Source: Nocardioides sp. Root122
Lineage (GTDB): Bacteria; Actinomycetota; Actinomycetes; Propionibacteriales; Nocardioidaceae
Assembly (NCBI RefSeq): GCF_001425025.1
Contig: NZ_LMDE01000002.1
Location: 60,056-124,055 of the forward strand
DNA length: 64,000 bases
Direction: 5' to 3'
The position numbers and the translations under genes were made by a program. Numbering within the stretch: position 1 is the first letter of the stretch; every line of letters begins with the position of its first letter. The notes below the pieces were generated by a model. That model was not told the origin of the DNA, searched no databases, and saw nothing but the letters and a program-made list of their open reading frames with translations. Shown here one piece after another: positions 44,101-50,444 of this stretch.

Positions 44101-45462
44101 ACAGGCGAAGAGGAACGCCGAGCCGCGCACCGGCGAGGGTCCCATCGGTGCGAAGGTCTTCGACGGGTCCGCCGCCCGCCGGTCCGCGATCGCCTTGTCG
44201 AGCGGCAGCCCGCGGGAGACGGTCACCTCGACGCGCGACCCGGCGTCGGCCAGCACCCCGTGCGTCAGCTCGTCGTCGCTGTCGCAGGCGACCCGGCGCG
44301 GGGCGTCGCCGTCGTGCGGCCCGGCGGGGCGGGACGCCGCGGGGCTCACCCCGACCTGGACGGTGTGCCCCAGGACGGCGTTCAGCGGGACGCTCGCCCC
44401 CAGCGCGGTCGTGGGCGAGAAGCTCTTCGTCGCCGTGACGTAGCCGTCGAGGCGGGCGCCGGACGTGCGGTCGAGCACGTGGGCGGTGACGGGGGTCGTC
44501 GGGCCTTCGGGCCACCAGACCACGAGCTCCGGACCCGCCGGGTCGGCCGACACCGTGGTGCGGAGGCGCCGTTGCTCGTTGACAGCGGCGACGCGCAGTC
44601 GCGAGACGGTGGGCGGCGGCGTCCCTGCCGGCAGCTGCAGGGGGGCGCCGAGCCGGCCGCGCACCCAGTGCGTGGTCCGGCCGTCGAGCTCGACGGGCAT
44701 CGCCTTGGCCCACGCCGCGACGAGGCGGATCGTGCCGGACCGCGTCAGCCCCTGGGTGCCGTCCACCGAGTCGTCGTCGCCGGCCTCGAGCGCCGACGCC
44801 GCGAACGCCGAGAAGGCGCGCCACTGCGCGCCGTCCCACCAGGACCACTCGATCGGCAGCGGGTCCGGGGCGGGGATGCCCATCCCGACCTGGAGCTCGA
44901 CCACGGCCCGTCCGCTGAAGGCCAGCAGCTCCTGGTGGCCGACGAAGATCTCGCGGTCGACCCGGACGGTGCCGTCGAACAGGGTGAACGGCTCCCGGGC
45001 GAGGACGTCGGCGGAGTGGTCGCGCTCGGCGTCGGCTGCCGGCAGCACGCTGTGCACCTCGACGACCGAGGCGGGCGAGATGGCGACGGTGTCGAGGGTC
45101 TCGAACGTCACCGGCCGGTCGCGGCCGGGCACCGTCGCGCCGACCCGGGTGCCGCGCGGGACGCGTACGCCGCGGGTGCCGGGCACCGCCTTCATCGTCA
45201 CGTGCGTGCGCGCGCCCTGCGCGGGCAGGAGGGCGACCCCGAGCATGTCGAGGAGGACCGCCTGGCGGTGGTCGGGGACCTTGGCCAGGCGCTCCTGCAG
45301 CAGCTCGAGATAGCCAGCGAGGATGTCCGCGACGCCGTGCCCCGGGCCGCCCTCGGCGGGCAGCCAGTCCGGGACGTACGCCGTGCGCGACGCGAGGATC
45401 TCCGCCAGGATCGCCGCGCGGTCCCGTCGCAGGATGAGGTCGGATCCCGGTGGCGCGGTCAT
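41173..45462 (-). CDS. Large baseplate J/gp6-like wedge protein (Afp11-type)
   Basis: This 1429-aa protein is much longer than typical J proteins (300-900 aa). The N-terminus (ADILAGYLELLQERLAKVPDH, GVALLPAQGARTHVTMKAVPGTRG, VRVPRGTRVGA) matches gp6-like wedges. A helical insert lies in the middle (residues ~455-720, SSIVTSAKDRLDEAIALLEGA and following), absent from simple J proteins. The C-terminus has EVFLHPLAGGPDGTGWDFG and VSGVDAVTDLVLTRDG. The ATG at 45462 overlaps the gp25-like gene (ATGA). A frame extending to 45615 lies inside that gene. Confidence 0.9.
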   Translation of the reverse strand: MTAPPGSDLILRRDRAAILAEILASRTAYVPDWLPAEGGPGHGVADILAGYLELLQERLAKVPDHRQAVLLDMLGVALLPAQGARTHVTMKAVPGTRGVRVPRGTRVGATVPGRDRPVTFETLDTVAISPASVVEVHSVLPAADAERDHSADVLAREPFTLFDGTVRVDREIFVGHQELLAFSGRAVVELQVGMGIPAPDPLPIEWSWWDGAQWRAFSAFAASALEAGDDDSVDGTQGLTRSGTIRLVAAWAKAMPVELDGRTTHWVRGRLGAPLQLPAGTPPPTVSRLRVAAVNEQRRLRTTVSADPAGPELVVWWPEGPTTPVTAHVLDRTSGARLDGYVTATKSFSPTTALGASVPLNAVLGHTVQVGVSPAASRPAGPHDGDAPRRVACDSDDELTHGVLADAGSRVEVTVSRGLPLDKAIADRRAADPSKTFAPMGPSPVRGSAFLFACAPATHRPGSRVTLQIERPVTAAEEADELSGVQSSIVTSAKDRLDEAIALLEGAEVTQALATAASILGDPLPKLTSSDAAAWYAAVRQQVQLALNALKEAAKHDNDSWDHVTTTVIEVGIMTPAPVLTGPAVGLALLPPLVDAGNTVAMVLADIAQAVERLAAGVPQSMIDERNQLQSGLPDANLITVGNKRQPLASSLVNLLAGATPWLPATQLPAFLAMDPDDFVDEVEDRIADALAAVQKAQQGVVKAIDKLKDINPATLAGEIVPSAATDLNPPVVSWDYHDGERWRPLGAEGDPDVLALRASGSVRFTVPDDMAELDVDGDVRRWMRARLAEGSFSSLRLVSWTDTSGIVNFLPVVEPRPPMLDRVEVFYTHTSSAVDAELVLVRDVHQWRDLTPAVTWPAAGAVPFEPMPDLVPTLYVGLDGELPAERVSLWLQPSDPSPWAVAHRPVWEGWDGTAWVRLVSDDGTDGLRRSGVVGLLWPGTSGAPGVTVSGAIGRTISLVGLGAALRFRAGDRLMLADLQGQEPVVVDAAAGETVTTRAPLSRAYAGAQLVTAPPARFGSPRTWLRALFDATRPPPALRLSALAAHAVAVAQVETIRDELLGSGDGSPGQRLVARRFPVEGDPVLEVRELDGDRADVDADVLRRTLEAHGIDLAAVRTEHDPRTGRVTEVWVPWSGTTSLGAAGPFDRVYVVDHAKGRFLFGGAGHGRALPAGRDNVRLRSYRTCEGEVGNVGAHRLDKLLSAVAVGEVTNPEPASGGAEVEPLAAALRRGPSLLRHRRLSLTERDVEAIAAESSPAVVRARAVGAQDRHGRPLPGAVRVVVVPRDGSRQPRPGPALLAVVKDAIVASSPAVATRRVTVEGPAYLAVGVSVTVVPQYPDEAGAVREGVVRALEVFLHPLAGGPDGTGWDFGQGSHLSDVARVLESVSGVDAVTDLVLTRDGMPVGDAVLAAPDQVVCAGPIVVRLGGGL

Positions 45463-45887
45463 GCGGCGCCCCCCTCCTGGAGGAAGAACGGGTAGACCAG
45501 GTTGTAGAAGGTGTTGCTCGCCCGGATCCGGTAGCCGATGGTGATGTCGAGCCGGCCACGACCCCGCTCGGCGACGTCGACGAGCACCTCGAGCACGTCG
45601 ATGCGGGGTTCCCACTGCACGAGAGCCGTCTCCACCCGGTGGCGCAGGAGCGCGGCGGTCGTGCTGCTGAGCGGCTCGAAGAGGAAGTCCTCCAGGCCGG
45701 CGCCGAAGTCGGGCCTCATCGCGCGTTCGCCGCGGCGGGTCCCCAGGACCAGCAGGATCGACTGGCGCACCTTCTCGGCACCGGCCTCCAGCCGCGCCTC
45801 GCCCGTGCCGTCGACGCGGGCAGGCGCCGCCCAGCCGCGGCCCAGGATCCGCGCCTCGAGGTGCTCGCCGAGAGCCTGCCCGGTCAT
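45459..45887 (-). CDS. gp25/GPW-like baseplate protein (Afp9-type)
   Basis: This 142-aa baseplate wedge protein has the gp25 core: KVRQSILLVLGTRRGERAMRPDFGAGLEDFLFEP, then LLRHRVETALVQWEPRIDVLEV and the final strands LDITIGYRIRASNTFYNLVYPF. The RPDFG and EPRI motifs are typical. It starts one base after the PAAR stop and overlaps the J-type gene by 4 bp. Confidence 0.93.
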   Translation of the reverse strand: MTGQALGEHLEARILGRGWAAPARVDGTGEARLEAGAEKVRQSILLVLGTRRGERAMRPDFGAGLEDFLFEPLSSTTAALLRHRVETALVQWEPRIDVLEVLVDVAERGRGRLDITIGYRIRASNTFYNLVYPFFLQEGGAA

Positions 45888-45888
45888 C

Positions 45889-46167
45889 TCAGCCCCCGAT
45901 CAGCACGGTGATCTCGCCCATCACGATGGGCGCTCCGCACCCGGCCATGTCGCCCATCCGCAGCGCCGGGCGGTTGCCGACGAGCACGGTGCCGCTGCCC
46001 CCGGTGAACGGTGTCGGGGGGTGGCTGGCCGGCGGCGGGAAGGCGCAGGCGTGCATGTCTCCCATCACGGCCGCCGGCATCGTGCCGATGAGGACGGTGG
46101 GCACCCCCGGCCCGGTGACGGTGCCGGGGTGCGCGGTGGTGTCACCGACGCGGGCTGCTGCAGGCAT
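45889..46167 (-). CDS. PAAR spike-tip protein (Afp10-type)
   Basis: This 92-aa PAAR-domain protein caps the needle and pierces the target membrane in CIS, T6SS and phages. It has the repeat pattern MPAAARVGDTTAHPG, VLIGTMPAAVMGDMHACAF and VLVGNRPALRMGDMAGCG, with His/Cys residues suited to hold the metal at the tip. ATG 46167 has CGAGGAG upstream. It lies between the needle protein (27 bp) and gp25 (1 bp). Confidence 0.94.
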   Translation of the reverse strand: MPAAARVGDTTAHPGTVTGPGVPTVLIGTMPAAVMGDMHACAFPPPASHPPTPFTGGSGTVLVGNRPALRMGDMAGCGAPIVMGEITVLIGG

Positions 46168-46193
46168 GGCGGGCTCCTCGGGACTGGATGGGC

Positions 46194-46844
46194 CTAGTTG
46201 ATGGTCACCAGGCCGCCACTGACCCGGCAGGTCGCGTCGGCCTTGAGCGTCGTCGTGGCACCGGACAGGTCGAGGGTGGCGTCGCCCGTGACCGAGGTGC
46301 TCGTGGAGCTGACCTCGACGGACACCTGGCCCGTGAGCTCCGCCTTGCCCGGGAGCGAGAGCGTCAGCTTGCCGGCGCCCTGGGCGAGCTCGATCGAGAT
46401 CTCGGTCGAGGTCATGGTCAGGGTGTGGCCCGCGAGGTGGGTCAACGAGATCTCCTGCGTCATGTCGTCGAAGGAGAGCTCGTGGCCGTTGGGCGTCTTG
46501 AGGACGCGCTTGTTGATGGCGTCGGTCGGCAGGTCGACCGGAGGGGTGTTGCTGGAGTCCCACACGCTCCCGACGACCACGGGCCAGCTGAGGTCGCCGT
46601 TCTCGAAGGCGACCAGCACGATGTCGCCGACCTGCGGCATGCACCACAACCCGTAGCCGTCGCCGGCGAACGGGGTGCACACCGGGGCCCACGGCTCGAT
46701 GTCCGGGATGGTGGGGATCTTCACCCGCACGCGTCCCTGCATCGTCAGGTCGAAGTTCTCGCTGACCTCGCCACGCACCAGGCCCAGCCGGCGGCTGTCG
46801 GTCTCCCGCGCCTCCGGGCCCTCCATGAAGTCGAACAACGCCAC
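46194..46844 (-). CDS. Baseplate assembly protein V / gp5-like needle (Afp8 C-terminal half)
   Basis: This 216-aa protein has an OB-fold segment (LGLVRGEVSENFDLTMQGRV, VKIPTIPDIEPWAPVCTPF, YGLWCMPQVGDIVLVAFENGD, PVVVGSVWDSSNTPP). A C-terminal series of short Thr/Ser/Val-rich strands (EISLTHLAGHTLTMTST, AELTGQVSVEVSST) should form the trimeric beta-helix. It is the lower half of a VgrG-type spike, here encoded apart from the gp27-like hub. GTG 46844 with AGGAGG just upstream is used. Confidence 0.9.
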   Translation of the reverse strand: MALFDFMEGPEARETDSRRLGLVRGEVSENFDLTMQGRVRVKIPTIPDIEPWAPVCTPFAGDGYGLWCMPQVGDIVLVAFENGDLSWPVVVGSVWDSSNTPPVDLPTDAINKRVLKTPNGHELSFDDMTQEISLTHLAGHTLTMTSTEISIELAQGAGKLTLSLPGKAELTGQVSVEVSSTSTSVTGDATLDLSGATTTLKADATCRVSGGLVTIN

Positions 46845-46852
46845 GACGCCTC

Positions 46853-48082
46853 CTACGCTCCCGAGGGCAGCGACAACAGGCCGCCCTGCACTCGTACGGC
46901 GCCCTGCGACGCCGGTGGGATCGACCCGAACCACAGCTCCTTGCGGGCGTCGAAGGTGGTGCGCCACCCGCTGCTGTCGAGCGTCTGGGTGACCGAGACG
47001 ACCCGCCACAACCCGCCGTACGTCTCGCCGACACCTTCGACCTGGATGACGTGCCCGGCGCGGATCGCCGCGTTGCCCGCGCACGTCCCGCGGGCCGTCA
47101 TCCGCTTGTTGAGCTTGGGCAGCAGCTTGCCGAGCACGACGCGTGCCGCGTTCGCGGGGGAGATCGGCTCGTCCACCAGCGTCATCTCGGTGCCCTTGCC
47201 GCCGCCGATCGGCAGCCCGAAGCCGGGGGTCACGTCGATCTCGAGGGACTGGCGGTCCCAGTCGTAGCCCACGGAGATGGTGAGCTCGAGGCGGATCGAT
47301 GGCTGCCACACTCTCGCCGACACCTTGGCCACCTGGCCGACCGCGCTGATCCGCGGCGAGAAGTCGAGCAGCGAGGCGCCGTACTTCACGGTCACGTCGG
47401 GTGCGAGGTGCGCCGCGGGGGACATGAGGCTGACCACGAGGCCGGCCGGCTCGGCGCGGTGGTCGATCGCGACCTCCCACGCGTTCTCCACCGCGATCCG
47501 CTTCAGCAGGTCGAGGGAGCTCTCGCCCGCCTGCTTGCGCACGATGCGCTGGCGCAGCGTCGGGTCGTCCAGCGACATCAGCGTCTCAGCGGCGCCGAGC
47601 GCCGCGGCGAGCACGGAGCCGAGGGGGTCGACGGTCGCGAGCAGGCCGTGCTCGAGGGCGAGCTCCGGTGCCACGACGAGGTCGGGCAGCGGCATGACCC
47701 CGTAGGTCGGGACGGAGACGGCGAACCACCGCGAGGGCTGCGCGGCGGCGAGCCTGGTGCGTCGGTCCTGTGCCGCGACGGTCATGGTCGGGATGCCTCC
47801 GCTCGGGAACGTCGCGTCCGCGGCGACGACCTCGCCGGCGAAGACCCGTTCGGGCTGCTCGGGCGAGTAGCCCAGCCACAGCTCGACCGGCGTGTCGAGG
47901 TGGAACAGGTCGTTGTCGAGCCACCGCAACCCCTCGTTGGCGATCGACACCTCGAGGCGGTCGGCGTCGCCGAACCCGCACGTCGCGCTGACCGACGTGA
48001 GCGACGCGCGCAGCGCGGCGGGAGCCGGCCGGCCGGAGAACAGCAGCCGCAGCTCGGGGGCGTAATGGGGCGCGACCGTCAC
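46853..48082 (-). CDS. gp27/late-control-D-like spike hub (Afp8 N-terminal half)
   Basis: This 409-aa protein forms the threefold hub on which the tube docks. It has the phage late-control-D/gp27 pattern: RLEVSIANEGLRWLDNDLFHLDTPVELWLGY, RVFAGEVVAADATFPSGG and SSLDLLKRIAVENAWEVAID. A final barrel-like segment follows (AAIRAGHVIQVEGVGETYGG, WRVVSVTQTLDSSGWRTTFDARKE). GTG 48082 overlaps the LysM gene stop. It ends with TAG 8 bp before the needle gene, so the spike is split into two genes here. Confidence 0.9.
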   Translation of the reverse strand: MTVAPHYAPELRLLFSGRPAPAALRASLTSVSATCGFGDADRLEVSIANEGLRWLDNDLFHLDTPVELWLGYSPEQPERVFAGEVVAADATFPSGGIPTMTVAAQDRRTRLAAAQPSRWFAVSVPTYGVMPLPDLVVAPELALEHGLLATVDPLGSVLAAALGAAETLMSLDDPTLRQRIVRKQAGESSLDLLKRIAVENAWEVAIDHRAEPAGLVVSLMSPAAHLAPDVTVKYGASLLDFSPRISAVGQVAKVSARVWQPSIRLELTISVGYDWDRQSLEIDVTPGFGLPIGGGKGTEMTLVDEPISPANAARVVLGKLLPKLNKRMTARGTCAGNAAIRAGHVIQVEGVGETYGGLWRVVSVTQTLDSSGWRTTFDARKELWFGSIPPASQGAVRVQGGLLSLPSGA

Positions 48083-48774
48083 GACGCCTCCCGGCTGGGG
48101 CGGGCCTGGTGCACGACGCCGCTGGCATCGACGTACGGCAGCCGGGGCAGGGTGAGCCGGGCGCCCACGACGAGCGAGCGCGGGTCGGTGATGCCGTTGC
48201 AGACGGCGATGGCTCGCCACGCCGTGGCATCGGCGTACTCGCTGTGGGCGATCAGGGGCAGGCTGTCGCCCTCCGAGACGACGTGCACCTTGGTGTAGTC
48301 GACGGTCTGCCGCTTGATCTCCTTCGCCTCGAGCTCGACGTTGCGGTACTCGCTGAGGCTGACCGTGAGCCGCGCGCGCACCGGCGTGCCGTCGGGACGG
48401 AACATCACGAAGCGCTGCTGCACCCGGGTGAGCACGCACGTGAAGGTGAGGCTGCCCCACGCGAAGACGACCGGCGGCGGCGCGTGGAGCTCGGGGTTGA
48501 TGTCCATCAGCGAGGTGATGTCCCGCACCAGGCGGCGTACGTCGCTGCCGGGGCCGCCGGCAGGGCTGGCCTCCGTGGTGTCGGCGAGCAGCTCCATCTC
48601 GGCCGTCTGCGCGTTCCCGGCGATGAACTGCACGAGCGGGGCGGAGAGCCCGGGAACCGCGAGCTGGGCGAAGGTCGTCGAGCGGTCGAGGGAGTACTCC
48701 TCCGGGTTGAACTGCACCGCCACCCGCCGGCCGGTCACCAGGTCGGTCAGCGTCGCCTTCTCGAGTCCGGTCAT
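48079..48774 (-). CDS. LysM-type baseplate hub protein (Afp7-like)
   Basis: This 231-aa protein starts with the Afp7/gp53-type opening (LEKATLTDLVTGRRVAVQFNPEEYSLDRS). It has VVFAWGSLTFTCVLTRVQQRFVMF in the middle and a C-terminal LysM-like domain (KVHVVSEGDSLPLIAHSEYADATAWRAIA). In related systems it connects tube initiator and hub; the LysM part need not bind peptidoglycan. ATG 48774 is favoured over GTG 48783. Confidence 0.92.
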   Translation of the reverse strand: MTGLEKATLTDLVTGRRVAVQFNPEEYSLDRSTTFAQLAVPGLSAPLVQFIAGNAQTAEMELLADTTEASPAGGPGSDVRRLVRDITSLMDINPELHAPPPVVFAWGSLTFTCVLTRVQQRFVMFRPDGTPVRARLTVSLSEYRNVELEAKEIKRQTVDYTKVHVVSEGDSLPLIAHSEYADATAWRAIAVCNGITDPRSLVVGARLTLPRLPYVDASGVVHQARPSREAS

Positions 48775-49433
48775 GCGGTCCACCCCCGACGCTCACGCGA
48801 GGCGACGAGCCGGCGGTCGATCTCCCGGACGACGTGGTCCACGACGCCGGGCACGTCGGCCGCCGTCAGGGGTGTCGCCCCGGGGGCCGACGCCACGACG
48901 CTCGGTCCGGCAGGGACGCGCCACGCCGCAGGACGGACCTCTGCTTCGCTCGCGCGGTGTGCCGTCGACCCCGGCGTCGACGCGGTGGCCGCATCCGGCT
49001 GGCGGTGCACGATCTCCACGCGTGTCGGTGCGGAGGGGCGGACGGTCGGCACGGGGGGCGCGGATGCGCTGCCGGTCACCGGGCGCGCCGTGCCACGGGC
49101 GGTCTGACGCGACCCGGTCCGCGGCGCCTCGCCGACCGGAGGAGGCGCGGCCGAGCCGGCGGCCCGGTCACGGAGGAGCAGGACCTGCGTGGCCGCACCC
49201 GCGGAGGCAGCGCCGGGGGAGCCCGCCGGGAGGGCGAGCACCCGGACCGGGTGCGCGGTCGCGACGACCCGCACCGGAACGGCGACGTGCAGGTGGAAGG
49301 TCGACGTCGAGAGGTGGTGGACGTGACGCACGAGCGGGCGCAGCGGTGCGAGCAGCACCTGCTCGACCGGCGGGACCGTGCGCAGGGCGCGACGGTGCCC
49401 GGTCCGGCGTCGGGTCGCTGTCCTCAGTGCCAC
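48771..49433 (-). CDS. Basic Pro/Ala-rich CIS-associated protein
   Basis: This 220-aa protein contains an N-terminal Arg-rich stretch, a His-rich segment (VRHVHHLSTSTFHLHVAV), a long Ala/Pro/Thr/Arg-rich middle of low complexity and a conserved-looking C-terminal helix (DVPGVVDHVVREIDRRLVASRERRG). Comparable small proteins ending in an eRR-rich helix lie at this position in other actinobacterial CIS loci (recollection of the family pattern, not tested). Function is unknown; by position it corresponds roughly to Afp6. It overlaps the LysM gene by 4 bp. Confidence 0.75.
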   Translation of the reverse strand: MALRTATRRRTGHRRALRTVPPVEQVLLAPLRPLVRHVHHLSTSTFHLHVAVPVRVVATAHPVRVLALPAGSPGAASAGAATQVLLLRDRAAGSAAPPPVGEAPRTGSRQTARGTARPVTGSASAPPVPTVRPSAPTRVEIVHRQPDAATASTPGSTAHRASEAEVRPAAWRVPAGPSVVASAPGATPLTAADVPGVVDHVVREIDRRLVASRERRGWTA

Positions 49434-49434
49434 G

Positions 49435-49656
49435 TCAGGCTCCTTGCGCTGCGGCGTTCAGGGTGCTGTTGATGGCCGAGACCTCGCCGACCCACGACCG
49501 GCGCTCCCGGTGGGGGAGGTCCATCAGCTCGGCGAGCGGCCAGTGGAGGTGGTAGGCGATGAAGGCCATCTCGTTCCTCAGGCGATCGACGGGATAGGCA
49601 CGGATTCCCCCAGGCGCTCGCGGCCGGCGGCCAGGTCCTCTCCGCACGACGGGCAC
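49435..49656 (-). CDS. DUF6760-like small CIS protein
   Basis: The conserved part is GIRAYPVDRLRNEMAFIAYHLHWPLAELMDLPHRERR...EV, which I recognise as the DUF6760 pattern seen next to CIS and phage tail genes. Possible starts are GTG 49656 or 49647, both inside the upstream gene and without a clear ribosome site. Residues before the conserved segment are a low-value Arg/Pro-rich string. The alternative is production by a -1 frameshift from the upstream ORF. Role is unknown, perhaps tail assembly. Confidence 0.7.
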   Translation of the reverse strand: MPVVRRGPGRRPRAPGGIRAYPVDRLRNEMAFIAYHLHWPLAELMDLPHRERRSWVGEVSAINSTLNAAAQGA

Positions 49657-49970
49657 GCCGCGTGGTCCCGGTCGGCCGGGTCCTCCACGTCGTTGATCGC
49701 GTTGTAGAGGTCCTGCAGGTGGGCGAGGTCGGCCGCGAACAGGGACTCGATGGTGCGCGGGGTCACCGGCTCGACGCCGTCGAGGCGGGTGACCACCCGG
49801 CTCAGCAGGATGATCGTGAGGTACGCCGCGTTGCGCTGCACCCGCGGGTCCTGCAGCGGCAGGATCTCGTCGGCGGCCGTGGCGAGGCGCATCGTGCCCT
49901 CGCGGTGGAGCGCCCCGTCCTCGCCGAGGAGGCCGACGGGGAGGGTGAAGTCGTGCTCGAGCTGGAGCAT
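49578..49970 (-). CDS. Tail assembly chaperone-like CIS protein
   Basis: This 130-aa protein starts LQLEHDFTLPVGLLGEDGALHREGTMRLATAADEI, followed by a helical core (NAAYLTIILLSRVVTRLDG, RTIESLFAADLAHLQDLYNAIND) typical of phage tail-assembly proteins. A zinc-ribbon-like CPSC pair lies near the end. It begins 1 bp after the tube gene. Its last 79 bp overlap the DUF6760-like ORF in another frame, a layout reminiscent of the frameshifted G/GT chaperones of phages. Confidence 0.83.
   Translation of the reverse strand: MLQLEHDFTLPVGLLGEDGALHREGTMRLATAADEILPLQDPRVQRNAAYLTIILLSRVVTRLDGVEPVTPRTIESLFAADLAHLQDLYNAINDVEDPADRDHAACPSCGEDLAAGRERLGESVPIPSIA
49605..49611 (-). other. Candidate -1 frameshift site GGGGGAA
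   Basis: In the overlap of the chaperone-like and DUF6760-like ORFs the minus strand reads CTG GGG GAA. The downstream ORF is in the -1 frame. After slipping on the G-run the ribosome would read GGA ATC CGT and enter exactly at GIRAYPVDRL, the start of the conserved DUF6760 segment. The P-site codon re-pairs perfectly, the A-site less well. No downstream pseudoknot was verified. Confidence 0.3.
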
Positions 49971-49971
49971 G

Positions 49972-50406
49972 TCAGCTCACCCTCTCCAGGCCCTCGTGCA
50001 CGAGCTCGACGGTCTCGATCGCGACGTCCGAGGCCTCGGCGTTGAGCGACGGCGCGGTGTACTTCGAGGGCCAGGCCCGCACGAAGTTCCAGCGGGCCAC
50101 CTCGCTCCCGCGGCGGTCGAGCAGGACCACCGAGCCGTTGCGGCGGTCCACGGCCCCGTCGACGACGGTCTTGTGCCACTGGAAGAGCTGGGTGTCGATC
50201 GTCATGCCGTACTTGAGGACGATGTTGGCGTGCTTCGTCTGACCGGCGAGCTTGTGCGGGCTGGTGTTGCCCCCGCCCTCGCGGTGCTCGATCACGTCGA
50301 TGGTCGAGTCGAGCCCGGTCACCTCCTGGAAGGCGCCTCGCGCGATGCCGTCGATCTCGACGAGGTAGTTGAAGCTGACGAAGGGATCCACTACTTGGGC
50401 TGTCAT
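49972..50406 (-). CDS. CIS inner tube protein (Afp1-type)
   Basis: This 144-aa T4 gp19-like tube protomer begins VDPFVSFNYLVEIDGIARGAFQEVTGLDSTIDVIEHREGG, then SPHKLAGQTKHANIVLKYGMT and VARWNFVRAWPSKYTAPSLNA...VAIETVELVHEGLERV. Hexamer rings of this protein build the tube driven out by sheath contraction. It is the only tube-like gene in the locus (Afp has more than one). ATG 50406 follows the sheath gene by 38 bp. Confidence 0.95.
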   Translation of the reverse strand: MTAQVVDPFVSFNYLVEIDGIARGAFQEVTGLDSTIDVIEHREGGGNTSPHKLAGQTKHANIVLKYGMTIDTQLFQWHKTVVDGAVDRRNGSVVLLDRRGSEVARWNFVRAWPSKYTAPSLNAEASDVAIETVELVHEGLERVS

Positions 50407-50444
50407 GGTGCTGCCTTTCTCCGGGTGCGTGTGGGGGACGTGCG

